IMG/VR virus record: IMGVR_UViG_3300033049_000066
Span: 1-64,000 of that record
Length of the DNA: 64,000 nt
Reading direction: 5' to 3' (one strand)
DNA from: a virus
Shown here: positions 1 to 8,075 of the stretch, one piece after another
How the letters are laid out: each line of letters starts with the position of its first letter
Numbering within the stretch: the first letter of the stretch is position 1
The notes under the pieces: model-generated
Databases searched by the model: none
Told to the model about the DNA's origin: nothing
Seen by the model: the letters and a program-made list of their open reading frames with translations, nothing else
Program-made: the position numbers and the translations under genes

Positions 1-2
1 AA

Positions 3-113
3 GCAGCACCAGCAGCCGAAGCAGCACCAGCAGCCGAAGCAGCACCAGTTGTCGCCGAAGCAGCACCAGTTGTCGCCGAAGCAGCACCAGTTGTCGCCGA
101 AGCAGCACCAGTT
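3..113 (+). repeat. In-frame tandem repeat, 18- and 21-nt units
   Basis: Two 18-nt units (3-38) are followed by three 21-nt units (39-101) and a partial unit. Units begin GCAGCACCAG and are multiples of three, so copy number can change without a frameshift. The 21-nt copies are identical, which suggests recent expansion. Confidence 0.9.
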
Positions 114-242
114 GATAATACTCCTCCGTTTGTTCCGGATGAAGTTGCCGTAGCTCCAGCAGTTGAAGCTACACCTGAGGTTCCAGCCAACGCACAAAAG
201 GCACAAGACATACTTGCTATGATTCGTGCACGCCAAGAATAA
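3..242 (+). CDS. C-terminal part of an unidentified protein with an Ala/Pro/Glu-rich repeat tail (5' end outside window)
   Basis: The frame is open from the window edge to a TAA at 240-242, giving 79 residues. The first ~37 are repeats of AAPAAE and AAPVVAE; the end reads roughly AQKAQDILAMIRARQE, a short helix. The N-terminal domain that would identify the protein is missing. It lies directly before uvsX, so a DNA-metabolism protein such as the gp32 single-strand binding protein is possible, but that is only a guess from position and the low-complexity tail. Confidence 0.6.
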   Translation, partial: AAPAAEAAPAAEAAPVVAEAAPVVAEAAPVVAEAAPVDNTPPFVPDEVAVAPAVEATPEVPANAQKAQDILAMIRARQE

Positions 243-255
243 GCTAGTTATTGTG

Positions 256-272
256 GGGGGTTAATAACCCCC
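256..272 (+). terminator. Hairpin after the first gene, before uvsX
   Basis: GGGGGTT-AAT-AACCCCC is a perfect 7-bp GC-rich stem just after the stop codon. No T-run follows, so it may be an RNA-processing or stability hairpin rather than a true intrinsic terminator. A similar one follows uvsX. Confidence 0.5.
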
Positions 273-316
273 GCAATGCTGCCACTTGGCAGGAATTAAA
301 TTAGAGGAAGAAAATT

Positions 317-1471
317 ATGTCTACAAAACCGTTCGACGTGAGTCGATTTCGCAAATCAATAACAAAATCCATTAATGGATTATCTACGGGATTTCACGAT
401 CCGAAAGACTGGATATCAACAGGCAATTTTGCTTTAAATTATTTAGTCTCAGGAGATTTCAACAAGGGGATCCCGCTGGGGAAAGTGACAATCTTCGCAG
501 GCGAGTCCGGCGCAGGTAAAAGTTACTTTGCATCCGGAAACATTGTTAAACACGCACAAGAACAAGGAATTTTTGTTGTGTTAGTTGACAGCGAAAATGC
601 CCTAGACGAGACCTGGCTTCAGGCGCTTGGTGTCGACACCAGTGAGGATAAATTAATTAAGTTATCCATGTCAATGATTGATGACGTCGCGAAAACAATA
701 AGCACGTTTATGAAAGATTACAAAGAGATGGAAGAAGCAGATCGGCCAAAAGTTTTATTTGTAATCGATTCGCTTGGAATGCTACTTACTCCGACTGATG
801 TAAAACAGTTTGAGGCTGGCGATATGAAAGGTGACTTAGGTCGCAAACCCAAAGCATTGACCGCACTTGTTCGTAATACGGTAAACATGTTTGGCGCCTA
901 CAATGTAGGAATGGTGTGTACAAATCACACCTACGAAAGTCAAGACATGTTCAATCCGGATGAAGTTATTAGTGGCGGCCGCGGATTTATATTTGCGTCG
1001 TCGATTGTGATCGCGATGAAGAAGATGAAGCTAAAAGAAGATGAAGATGGTAATAAGACCACTCAGGTCCATGGTATCCGCGCAGGTTGCAAGGTGATGA
1101 AAACACGCTACGCAAAACCCTTCGAGAACATCCAGGTCAAAATTCCATATAAATCGGGGATGAACCCGTACAGCGGATTATTTGACTTAGCTGAGCAAAA
1201 AGAGCTTCTGAAGAAATCAGGCAACAGCTACATTTACATTACTACAGACGGCGAAGAAATTAAAAAGTTTCGTAAGAAGTGGGAGAAGAATGATGAAGGC
1301 TGCTTGGATCGACTAATGGCCGACATGGCTATGGCAGATGAACTTGAGCTTGAAAACGTTGCAGTTGAAAACGTTGCAGTTGAAAACGTTGCAGTTGAAG
1401 ACGTTGATATGCTAGACGATGTTGCGATTGATGAAATTGTTACAGCAATTGAAGAATCAAACGAAATCTAG
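317..1471 (+). CDS. uvsX: UvsX, RecA-like recombinase
   Basis: T4-family strand-exchange protein for recombination-dependent replication and repair, forming filaments on single-stranded DNA. At 384 aa it matches the family (T4 UvsX is about 390). The Walker A motif GESGAGKS is at residues 62-69, the Walker B LFVID is near 147-151, and the RecA-type core continues to about 330. The last ~45 residues are acidic and carry an ENVAV repeat; acidic C-termini are usual in RecA/UvsX proteins. The start is supported by AGAGGAAG upstream of the ATG. UvsY, its mediator, lies two genes downstream, and UvsW, gp61 and gp41 follow. Confidence 0.95.
   Translation: MSTKPFDVSRFRKSITKSINGLSTGFHDPKDWISTGNFALNYLVSGDFNKGIPLGKVTIFAGESGAGKSYFASGNIVKHAQEQGIFVVLVDSENALDETWLQALGVDTSEDKLIKLSMSMIDDVAKTISTFMKDYKEMEEADRPKVLFVIDSLGMLLTPTDVKQFEAGDMKGDLGRKPKALTALVRNTVNMFGAYNVGMVCTNHTYESQDMFNPDEVISGGRGFIFASSIVIAMKKMKLKEDEDGNKTTQVHGIRAGCKVMKTRYAKPFENIQVKIPYKSGMNPYSGLFDLAEQKELLKKSGNSYIYITTDGEEIKKFRKKWEKNDEGCLDRLMADMAMADELELENVAVENVAVENVAVEDVDMLDDVAIDEIVTAIEESNEI
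1352..1411 (+). repeat. 15-nt tandem repeat in the uvsX C-terminal tail
   Basis: Three exact copies of GAAAACGTTGCAGTT (1352-1396) and a fourth degenerate copy encode ENVAV repeats. In frame, so the acidic tail can lengthen or shorten. Confidence 0.9.
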
Positions 1472-1477
1472 ACAGTT

Positions 1478-1498
1478 AGTGGGGAATTATTCCCCACT
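1478..1498 (+). terminator. Hairpin after uvsX
   Basis: AGTGGGGAA-TTA-TTCCCCACT forms a perfect 9-bp stem right after the uvsX stop. There is no T-run. It resembles the hairpin at 256-272, so the two bracket uvsX and may set mRNA ends or stability. Confidence 0.5.
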
Positions 1499-1551
1499 AC
1501 CCTTAAAAATATACAAAAACGATATATAATAACAATAGCAGGAGAAAGGCT

Positions 1552-1803
1552 TTGGAACACGATATAGAATTATTAATACAAATTTGGAAAGAGTTGAGTC
1601 CACATATACTCAGCGGCGATAGATCTGAGGCAGCGGAAGATTTCATTCATACAATACTTGAGCACGGAATTGATGCAAACGATGTCATGTCATTTGCTCT
1701 CGACGACGATTTAAAGTCGATATTACGTGAACACGCTGACGAAGAACACTTCGACGAAGAACATTTTGAGGATGAAGAAGCAGAAAACGTCGGCTGGGGC
1801 TAA
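1552..1803 (+). CDS. Small acidic hypothetical protein
   Basis: 83 aa, strongly acidic, with a DEEHFDEEHFEDEE stretch near the C-terminus. The start is TTG, preceded by AGGAGAA; no better ATG exists. It sits between uvsX and uvsY and ends 2 nt before the uvsY start, so it is probably translated with it. No family is recognised. An acidic protein here could be a small recombination accessory factor, but nothing in the sequence proves this. Confidence 0.7.
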   Translation: MEHDIELLIQIWKELSPHILSGDRSEAAEDFIHTILEHGIDANDVMSFALDDDLKSILREHADEEHFDEEHFEDEEAENVGWG

Positions 1804-1805
1804 TT

Positions 1806-2261
1806 GTGGTTAGATATAGTCAAGTTGTAATGAATATGAGGCTTCTGCCAAATTTCATTACGTACTTTGAAAAAGAGTTATCTGAGGCCAAAATTGACGT
1901 GTCAATACACGGAAGTGTCGAAAAACAACTCCGTGATCTGCCTGGAATTACAGAGCATAGATTTAACCAATTGCAAGAAGTTGAAGCACTGCTTAATTAT
2001 ATGAATGTACAACTTCGTAAAACACGCCACAAGCATTACAAGCTATTCCTTGAAGGATATGGAAAAGCACTTACTAGCAGAGATGCGCAAATCTACGCCG
2101 ATGCTGAGGATGAGGTAATAGATGAAGAAGTGCTAATAAACGAAGTGGCACTTATTCGCAACAGATTCCTTGGAGTTCTCAAGGGAATTGAGGCAAAAAA
2201 TTTCCAATTAGGTCATATTACACGATTACGTACAGCTGGCCTAGAAGATATTGCTGTTTAA
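1806..2261 (+). CDS. uvsY: UvsY-like recombination mediator
   Basis: T4 UvsY loads UvsX onto gp32-covered single-stranded DNA. This 151-aa protein is close to T4 UvsY (137 aa) in length, and its C-terminal half has the same order of features as I recall them: a KxxYxxF(Y)xGxG-like segment, an acidic stretch, then a long helix ending near KGIEAKNFQLGHITRLR, comparable to T4's AIKSRGFAIKHIQDMR. The start is a GTG 2 nt after the previous stop; an ATG at codon 9 is an alternative. The location beside uvsX supports the call. A profile search would settle it. Confidence 0.75.
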   Translation: MVRYSQVVMNMRLLPNFITYFEKELSEAKIDVSIHGSVEKQLRDLPGITEHRFNQLQEVEALLNYMNVQLRKTRHKHYKLFLEGYGKALTSRDAQIYADAEDEVIDEEVLINEVALIRNRFLGVLKGIEAKNFQLGHITRLRTAGLEDIAV

Positions 2262-2266
2262 TTTAA

Positions 2267-2352
2267 GAATCCTAATAAAATCAATAACTTATATTCATAG
2301 TAAAAACAAGCACTTACAATTATTTTACTAATCCTATATAAATCAATAACTT
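2267..2352 (-). repeat. Pair of AT-rich repeats, inverted relative to those at 56.8 and 60.8 kb
   Basis: 2330-2352 is the exact reverse complement of 56846-56868 (23 nt). 2267-2290 is a second, less perfect copy. They lie just upstream of the promoter at 2379. Confidence 0.8.
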
Positions 2353-2378
2353 GCTACACAATTTAGACTAAATTTCGG

Positions 2379-2407
2379 TAGACCTTTGCCGCTACTTGTC
2401 ATATAAT
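2379..2407 (+). promoter_or_regulatory. Early-type promoter, first member of a five-copy family
   Basis: TAGACC, a 17-nt spacer containing GCCGCTACTTGTCA, then TATAAT (2402-2407) and TATATAACAGTTAG downstream. Nearly the same sequence recurs at 53428, 53646, 57024 and 61019. Drives the AAA ATPase gene at 2468. Confidence 0.85.
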
Positions 2408-2467
2408 ATATATAACAGTTAGGCAAAGACCTAATTTTATTAACTAGAACTTAACAGGAGTTCGTAT

Positions 2468-3487
2468 ATGTCACAAGTTATAATCAACCAGGGTACATAC
2501 CGTGGTAATGAAGTTCACAATCAAGAATTTGAAATGGTAACCCCAGTCAAAAATGGCAAAAAAGGTTACTTTATTACAGTTCGACCAAACGCTGAAATTG
2601 GCGGCGATCGTGATAAAATACGCATTAATGTTAACCCAGCTAATGTTAGTTTTCCTAATGGTGAACTAGGCTCAGAAGTATCAATTGCTGTTAAAAACGC
2701 AGTAGTTGAAGAAACAGATGAAGAAATAATGGATCGGATCGCAGATCGTTTCTCAATACTTGAAGAAATGACTGCTGCTGCCATTGAAGGCAAGGTACGT
2801 GGTATGATTGTTGTAGGCCCACCTGGTGTTGGTAAATCATACGGTGTTATTGCCCAGTTAGAAAAAGCGCATTTGTTCGATCAAGTAGCAAATCGCAATC
2901 CTAAATATGATATTGTTAAGGGCGCGATGACTCCACTGGGGCTTTACATTAAATTGTATGATAATGCCGCAGCAAATCAAGTTGTAGTGTTTGATGATTG
3001 TGATTCAATTTTAATGGATGATTTGTCGTTGAATTTGCTGAAAGCAGCACTAGACAGCGGTAAGAAACGTAAATTATGTTGGAATGCAGACTCACATGCG
3101 CTACGCAATGCTAACATTCCGGATAGCTTTGATTTTAAAGGTAGTGTTATCTTCATCACTAATATACAGTTTGACCACATCCGCTCAAAGAAACTTCAAG
3201 ACCATCTTTCCGCCCTTCAGTCACGCTGCCATTACCTCGACCTCACCATGAATACCATGCGAGATCGCGTATTGCGCATCCAGCAAATTCACAACACCGG
3301 TGAACTGTTCGGCCATTACAACTTCAAAAATAACGAAGGCGATGAAATTGTTGCGTACATGATTGATAACCAAGATCGCTTGCGAGAGGTGTCATTGCGT
3401 ATGGCAGTTAAAATAGCTGATTTGTTCAAAGTTACTGATAAATGGCAACGACTAGCAGAATCAACCGTTATGAAGCACAGCTTTTAG
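2468..3487 (+). CDS. AAA-family ATPase, conserved in T4-like phages
   Basis: 339 aa. Residues ~1-90 form an unrecognised N-terminal domain. The AAA core has Walker A GPPGVGKS (near 119-126) and Walker B VVFDDCD (near 174-180), followed by a sensor-like VIFITN and a conserved SRC. It is not a gp44 clamp-loader sequence. Substrate unknown; a role as a DNA-associated motor is inferred only from family. The AACAGGAG ribosome site decides the ATG. It has its own early-type promoter and ends at a strong terminator, so it is a one-gene unit. Confidence 0.85.
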   Translation: MSQVIINQGTYRGNEVHNQEFEMVTPVKNGKKGYFITVRPNAEIGGDRDKIRINVNPANVSFPNGELGSEVSIAVKNAVVEETDEEIMDRIADRFSILEEMTAAAIEGKVRGMIVVGPPGVGKSYGVIAQLEKAHLFDQVANRNPKYDIVKGAMTPLGLYIKLYDNAAANQVVVFDDCDSILMDDLSLNLLKAALDSGKKRKLCWNADSHALRNANIPDSFDFKGSVIFITNIQFDHIRSKKLQDHLSALQSRCHYLDLTMNTMRDRVLRIQQIHNTGELFGHYNFKNNEGDEIVAYMIDNQDRLREVSLRMAVKIADLFKVTDKWQRLAESTVMKHSF

Positions 3488-3543
3488 GAGAAAACGAATG
3501 TTTAAGATTTAAAAGAACTCCTGTAAAACATTCAATTTGCTCT

Positions 3544-3568
3544 AAAGCCCCGAAAGGGGCTTTGTTTT
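3544..3568 (+). terminator. Intrinsic terminator after the AAA ATPase gene
   Basis: AAAGCCCC-GAAA-GGGGCTTT followed by GTTTT: an 8-bp GC-rich stem with a GAAA tetraloop and a short T-run. Between the stop and this hairpin, 3496-3511 reads as a ribosome site and a 4-codon frame (MFKI), probably without meaning. Confidence 0.9.
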
Positions 3569-3632
3569 GACCGAAAACTATGTTATACTAAGTATATGAA
3601 TATGAATGATGATTTAGTAATAGGAATTAGCT

Positions 3633-4859
3633 ATGCAGGTGTATAATCGAACAGACCCAATTACTCTTCGGGATTCCCGTGATAATATGCATGTACCATT
3701 AATGACGAGCATACGTTTTAATAGATACGACGCGAAGTTTATGGCGAATATACACGACAAATATTTACGGCACGGTACGCCGTTGAGCCATAGCCAGAAT
3801 GAATTATACGAGAAGATTGTACGCAAGTACCGAAAACAATTTAAACGACTTAAATTAAATTTCTTGGATGTACTAGCACTGCCGTGGGAAAATGGAATTG
3901 TGTCCCATGAGGCGCTAACAGGCCAAACTTTCTTTTGCATTGACGAAGATAATCTAATGAGAATGTACTTTAATTTTAATAAATCTCAGATAGCTGAAAT
4001 GCGGGCGATAATTCACGATGACAAGTGTAATCATTTACGTCTTGGCACCAGTGATGACACCAGTGATGGATTTGGCAACGGACAGAAGTACGAATTTACA
4101 TGGGATAATAAGGTAAAGGAATGGGCCGGCCCATTCAACTTGTACTTGTTTAAGCAGTTGTATAAATTTGCGCAGCATGCCAGGATACAAATTGAGCCAA
4201 CCGTAACCGATCTTGTTAGCAAGATAGAGGAATACGGAACACAGGATCAATGGTCGCCTGGCATGCACATTGTACATGGTCGAATCTACATCAATCACAT
4301 TTCCGAGTCTATGCTTCCGATATTAGATGAGATCGACCTTGCAGATTTGTCAATAAGTAACATTGAAGAAATTGCAAAACTTGGGTTGGCAGCCCCGGCG
4401 AAATACCGAGGTATTGGACAGTACATAAGCAGCTCGCCAAAAACAACGCATATTTTAAAAACCGCCGAGGATGTCAGTGAGTTAAAAGACTATGTTACTG
4501 CGATCAACCGGAAGGTAGTTTTCCACATACGAGATTTTCAATCAGCGGCGAAACCCGGGTTGGTTCCGAGAGCAAACTTCTCAAGTCTGCCTACTAAGAT
4601 GATAGCTCGGGCCGACCAGCAGTATGAACAATTATCGGAATTGTTAAATTGCACGTCGTGGTGCGAATCTAAACATTTTTATGATTTTGACGCGGCGAAC
4701 GGGACGAACTCGGTTGATGTGTTAGAAGATGGCTACCGGACCTTAGTAACTACAACACCCCTCACCGAGATGATAACATCACAATCCGCTCTCGGTAAGT
4801 TTGCGTTAACGGCAGACAAAGTGATCTATATAGATCTACAACCAGCAGAGATTAAATGA
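3633..4859 (+). CDS. Conserved hypothetical protein upstream of uvsW
   Basis: 408 aa, not recognised. It has no clear membrane segment or signal peptide and no nucleotide-binding loop. Its stop overlaps the uvsW start by 4 nt (ATGA), so the two are translationally coupled, which suggests a DNA-processing partner of the UvsW helicase. A weak -10 (TATACT, 3584-3589) lies upstream without a well-spaced -35. A domain search is needed. Confidence 0.8.
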   Translation: MQVYNRTDPITLRDSRDNMHVPLMTSIRFNRYDAKFMANIHDKYLRHGTPLSHSQNELYEKIVRKYRKQFKRLKLNFLDVLALPWENGIVSHEALTGQTFFCIDEDNLMRMYFNFNKSQIAEMRAIIHDDKCNHLRLGTSDDTSDGFGNGQKYEFTWDNKVKEWAGPFNLYLFKQLYKFAQHARIQIEPTVTDLVSKIEEYGTQDQWSPGMHIVHGRIYINHISESMLPILDEIDLADLSISNIEEIAKLGLAAPAKYRGIGQYISSSPKTTHILKTAEDVSELKDYVTAINRKVVFHIRDFQSAAKPGLVPRANFSSLPTKMIARADQQYEQLSELLNCTSWCESKHFYDFDAANGTNSVDVLEDGYRTLVTTTPLTEMITSQSALGKFALTADKVIYIDLQPAEIK

Positions 4860-6316
4860 CAACAGCAACGATCGTAATAACTGATGAAGTTAATTGCAAA
4901 ATACAAAATTTAGATTTACCAACTAGACAAAAATTAGTTAAGCAATTTAAAATTGAACTTCCCCACGCAAGACACACGCCTGCATTCAAATTAGGGCGCT
5001 GGGATGGAAAAATTGCATTTTTTCAGTTGGGCGGTGCCACCTACATTAACATGCTTGAGGAGATCCTGCCTGTACTAATGACAATGGGATACGACATACA
5101 GCTAGACGACCGACGAAACTATAGCTCGCACTTCGAATTTCCAACAGTAACAGATCAGACATTTAGTCACATTACCTGGCCGAAAGGTCACCGCTTTGAA
5201 GGCGAACCAATCATTCTAAACGATCATCAAGTTATCGCTATAAATAATTATCTACAGAATCCACAGTGTATGCAAGAAATCGCGACCGGTGCCGGTAAGA
5301 CAATAATAACTGCGGCACTAAGTTTATTTGCTGAGTCCTACGGAAGGAGCATTATAATTGTGCCGAACAAATCGCTTGTGACGCAAACCGAAGAGGACTA
5401 CATTAACATGGGCTTGAACGTTGGCGTGTATTACGGCAACAGAAAGGAATGGAATAAGACGCATACAATTTGCACGTGGCAGAGTCTCAACCAGCTGTTT
5501 AAAGATTCCAAGAGCGGAAAAGCCACCCTAACATTTGACGATTTTATAGACGATGTACAGTGCGTTATCATAGACGAAGTACATAGCGCCAAGGCAGATG
5601 CTCTAAAGGCCATGCTGTCTGGGCCAATGGCGCATATACCGCTAAGATGGGGTTTAACTGGAACAGTACCCAAGGAGAAGTTTGAACGCTTGACGATTGA
5701 GTGTACAATAGGGAAAGTTATCGGGCAGGTGTCAGCTGCCGAGCTACAGAAACTTGGGCTATTAGCGAACTGCCACGTCCACATCAAGCAACTCCAAGAC
5801 AACAGAGACCTAGGCAACTACCAAGCAGAGCTAAAATATTTGCTTAGTGATGGTGACAGACTTGATCACATTGCCGAGATGATTATCACCATGTCGACGA
5901 CTGGGAACACGCTGGTGCTCGTGGACAGAGTGAGCGCCGCCGAGCAGCTGGCCCTACGACTCCCACCGGACAGAGTGACGGTCGTGACCGGCAAGGTAAA
6001 AGTAAGCAAACGCAAGGAAGAATATGATGAAGTCGCTGAGGTAGATGACAAAATTATTATCGCAACGTACGGAGTGGCGGCTGTCGGGTTGAATATACCG
6101 CGCATCTTTAACCTTGTATTGATCGAGCCCGGCAAGTCATTTGTCCGCGTGATACAAAGCATAGGCAGAGGCCTTCGTCGGGCAGACGACAAAACATTTC
6201 TGGACGTGTATGATATAACTAGCAATTGTAAGTTTTCGAAACGACATTTAACTAAGAGAAAGCATTTTTATAGAGAAGCAGAGTATGATTTTGACATAAA
6301 AAAAATTAAATATTGA
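4856..6316 (+). CDS. uvsW: UvsW-like superfamily 2 DNA/RNA helicase
   Basis: T4 UvsW unwinds branched DNA and R-loops, moving replication from origin-primed to recombination-primed. This protein is 486 aa (T4: about 503). N-terminal ~115 residues match the UvsW DNA-binding region, followed by a Q-motif-like segment, Walker A ATGAGKT (143-149), DEVH (240-243), motif III LTGT and motif VI QSIGRGLRR near the C-terminus. All helicase motifs look intact. Confidence 0.93.
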   Translation: MTTATIVITDEVNCKIQNLDLPTRQKLVKQFKIELPHARHTPAFKLGRWDGKIAFFQLGGATYINMLEEILPVLMTMGYDIQLDDRRNYSSHFEFPTVTDQTFSHITWPKGHRFEGEPIILNDHQVIAINNYLQNPQCMQEIATGAGKTIITAALSLFAESYGRSIIIVPNKSLVTQTEEDYINMGLNVGVYYGNRKEWNKTHTICTWQSLNQLFKDSKSGKATLTFDDFIDDVQCVIIDEVHSAKADALKAMLSGPMAHIPLRWGLTGTVPKEKFERLTIECTIGKVIGQVSAAELQKLGLLANCHVHIKQLQDNRDLGNYQAELKYLLSDGDRLDHIAEMIITMSTTGNTLVLVDRVSAAEQLALRLPPDRVTVVTGKVKVSKRKEEYDEVAEVDDKIIIATYGVAAVGLNIPRIFNLVLIEPGKSFVRVIQSIGRGLRRADDKTFLDVYDITSNCKFSKRHLTKRKHFYREAEYDFDIKKIKY

Positions 6317-6325
6317 GTTAGGTTA

Positions 6326-6352
6326 GATAAATAAGTTTATGCTAATAAATAG
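6326..6352 (+). promoter_or_regulatory. Late-promoter boxes before the homing endonuclease
   Basis: GATAAATA (6326-6333) and AATAAATA (6344-6351) fit the T4-type late -10 consensus TATAAATA. They serve the gene at 6361 and its followers. Confidence 0.5.
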
Positions 6353-6360
6353 GATATGAT

Positions 6361-7269
6361 ATGCGTAAACTAACAACAGATGAATTTATTAAAAACTTTA
6401 AGGAACGATATTCAGACATGCTAGGGCTAGATTTTACAAATTTTGAATATAGCACAGCGCATAAGAAATCAACTGTCCGGTGCAGGATGCACGATATTAA
6501 ATTTCACGTAACTCCGAATAGCTTGTTTGCAGGGTCAAAGGGGTGTAAAATATGTAAGTCGGAATCGATCTCAGAAACGAATGGTTATTCAGTTACTGAA
6601 TTTATAAACAAATCAAGACTGGCACACGGCAACCGATACAATTATAGAAACGTATTATGGCAAGGATCAAAGATATCTGTGGAAATTATATGTAACATAC
6701 ACGGAAGTTTTACGCAAATTCCGCAAAACCATTATAATGGATTTGGATGTCGTAAATGTGGCTGGAAAACATTAAGGAAATCTGTTATTGACTTTGTTAC
6801 TGAGGCGAACGTAATACACAACCATCAATATACGTATGAGAATGTAGATTACATTAATAATTATACGCCAGTGAGCGTTACATGTATCGACCATGGAGAT
6901 TTTGTCATAGTGCCTACTTCCCATACAATTTACCAACGAGGATGTCCGTTGTGTTATCCTGGAAATGTGTCCTGGGGAGAAACTGCCTGGTTGGATAAAC
7001 TTAATGTGCCGAGAGAGAATAGGCAACAGCGTATTACATTAGGATCAAAATCTTACATTGTTGATGCAAAAATTGATAATACAATATATGAATTCTGGGG
7101 AGATTATTGGCATGGTAATCCTAATACGTTTTTAGCAGAAGATAAAAATACACGATGCGGAAAAACATTCGGGGAGTTGTTTAACAAAACTCAAGAAAAA
7201 CGAAAAGCAATTATCGATGCCGGATTCAATTTAATAGAAATTTGGGAATCGGACTGGAAGGGTAAGTAA
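6361..7269 (+). CDS. Free-standing homing endonuclease, zinc-binding repeats plus Vsr-like nuclease domain
   Basis: 302 aa. Residues ~10-205 hold repeated ~60-aa units with the pattern F...H...Y.Y..V.y......V...C..HG.F...P..H....GC..C, each with Cys/His pairs typical of small zinc-binding DNA-recognition repeats. Residues ~215-302 form a Vsr-like (EDxHD-type) nuclease: VDAKIDNTIYEFWGDYWHGNP, then a conserved Lys/Arg-rich helix and LIEIWESDW. Such genes move between phage genomes by cutting intron- or gene-free alleles. It lies between uvsW and unrelated small genes, with its own late boxes; no split host gene is evident here. Confidence 0.8.
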   Translation: MRKLTTDEFIKNFKERYSDMLGLDFTNFEYSTAHKKSTVRCRMHDIKFHVTPNSLFAGSKGCKICKSESISETNGYSVTEFINKSRLAHGNRYNYRNVLWQGSKISVEIICNIHGSFTQIPQNHYNGFGCRKCGWKTLRKSVIDFVTEANVIHNHQYTYENVDYINNYTPVSVTCIDHGDFVIVPTSHTIYQRGCPLCYPGNVSWGETAWLDKLNVPRENRQQRITLGSKSYIVDAKIDNTIYEFWGDYWHGNPNTFLAEDKNTRCGKTFGELFNKTQEKRKAIIDAGFNLIEIWESDWKGK

Positions 7270-7721
7270 TGTCGAACTACGCAGTTAGTTTTCCTAATAC
7301 AATTCACATTAGCAATAACTCAGATGCTGTGACACTTATTGACTCAGGGTTACCATTGACCAAATATAAAAAATCATATACCCAGCCAAAATATAACCAT
7401 GAGTCCATGACCGGCAATCATCCACTTAGCATCGAAACCCATGACTATGTGTTAATGGTAGTACATACCTCCCAGATTGATCAGTCTACGTTTATTTCCC
7501 GATCTGCCGGTGTTGTGACTCCCACCCTTGATGGAGCAGAAATGTTGTATGTAAATTCTGTACGAAGGAAACCGGAAGTTGAGTGGGCAGTTAATAATTC
7601 ATTTGACGGTATGTACATTACTACAGAAAGTGACCCAGCTACCTTTACTATGCGATTTAGATTTGCAGTATACATGAAATCAGAACACGCCACATTTTGG
7701 AGATTAAAATTCAATGAATAA
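7269..7721 (+). CDS. Hypothetical protein, paralogue of the next gene
   Basis: 150 aa, starting inside the stop of the endonuclease gene (TAATG). Family unknown. Its C-terminal half (VEWAVNNSFDGMYI ... ATFWRLKF) resembles the next gene's (VKWATEKSVDGLHM ... ATFWELQ), so the pair arose by duplication. No motif suggests a function. Confidence 0.75.
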   Translation: MSNYAVSFPNTIHISNNSDAVTLIDSGLPLTKYKKSYTQPKYNHESMTGNHPLSIETHDYVLMVVHTSQIDQSTFISRSAGVVTPTLDGAEMLYVNSVRRKPEVEWAVNNSFDGMYITTESDPATFTMRFRFAVYMKSEHATFWRLKFNE

Positions 7722-7962
7722 CATAGGTGTTACAATTCTTTCAAGAAGGTACATGACTGTAGCAGATAATCACGTTCCGAACGAGAGTTATTTGCTCAAG
7801 ATAATGCGAGAATTGCCGAAGGTGAAGTGGGCTACGGAAAAATCTGTTGATGGATTACATATGGTACGAATTTTCCATCATGACAATCAAACAGTAACGT
7901 ACTGGTTTGTGGCCACCCTGAGCCCAGCCGATGCTACATTTTGGGAATTACAATCCCGGTAG
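7714..7962 (+). CDS. Hypothetical protein, short paralogue of the preceding gene
   Basis: 82 aa, overlapping the end of the previous gene by 8 nt. Its conserved W..(E/N)(K/N)S.DG(L/M) core and ATFW ending match the upstream protein, with the N-terminal ~70 residues of the longer copy missing. Function unknown. Confidence 0.7.
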   Translation: MNNIGVTILSRRYMTVADNHVPNESYLLKIMRELPKVKWATEKSVDGLHMVRIFHHDNQTVTYWFVATLSPADATFWELQSR

Positions 7963-8004
7963 ATTGTCCCAACGTGGAATGATATGATGGTTTGCCTAAA
8001 CGGC

Positions 8005-8034
8005 TTGACAAGACCGGCTTAATAATGTTATAAT
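8005..8034 (+). promoter_or_regulatory. Sigma70-type promoter
   Basis: TTGACA (8005-8010), an 18-nt spacer, TATAAT (8029-8034). Drives the 8.1-10.5 kb unit that includes the clamp-loader-like gene. Confidence 0.8.
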
Positions 8035-8075
8035 TATTTATAATAAACATACAAGTTACAATAGGAGAGACTAAA

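Noticed and set aside
2566-2793. Minus-strand frames inside large + strand genes (for example in the AAA ATPase, fibre and ligase genes)
   Set aside because: Shadows of coding bias on the other strand, with no ribosome sites or recognisable motifs.
3496-3511. Ribosome site and MFKI mini-frame after the AAA ATPase gene
   Set aside because: Four codons only; likely chance within the stop-terminator gap.
3567-3589. TTGACC and TATACT as a promoter before 3633
   Set aside because: The spacing is only 11 nt, too short for a sigma70 promoter; the -10 alone is weak evidence.
3633-4859. Possible polymerase or primase-like protein upstream of uvsW
   Set aside because: No motif found on reading; kept as hypothetical.
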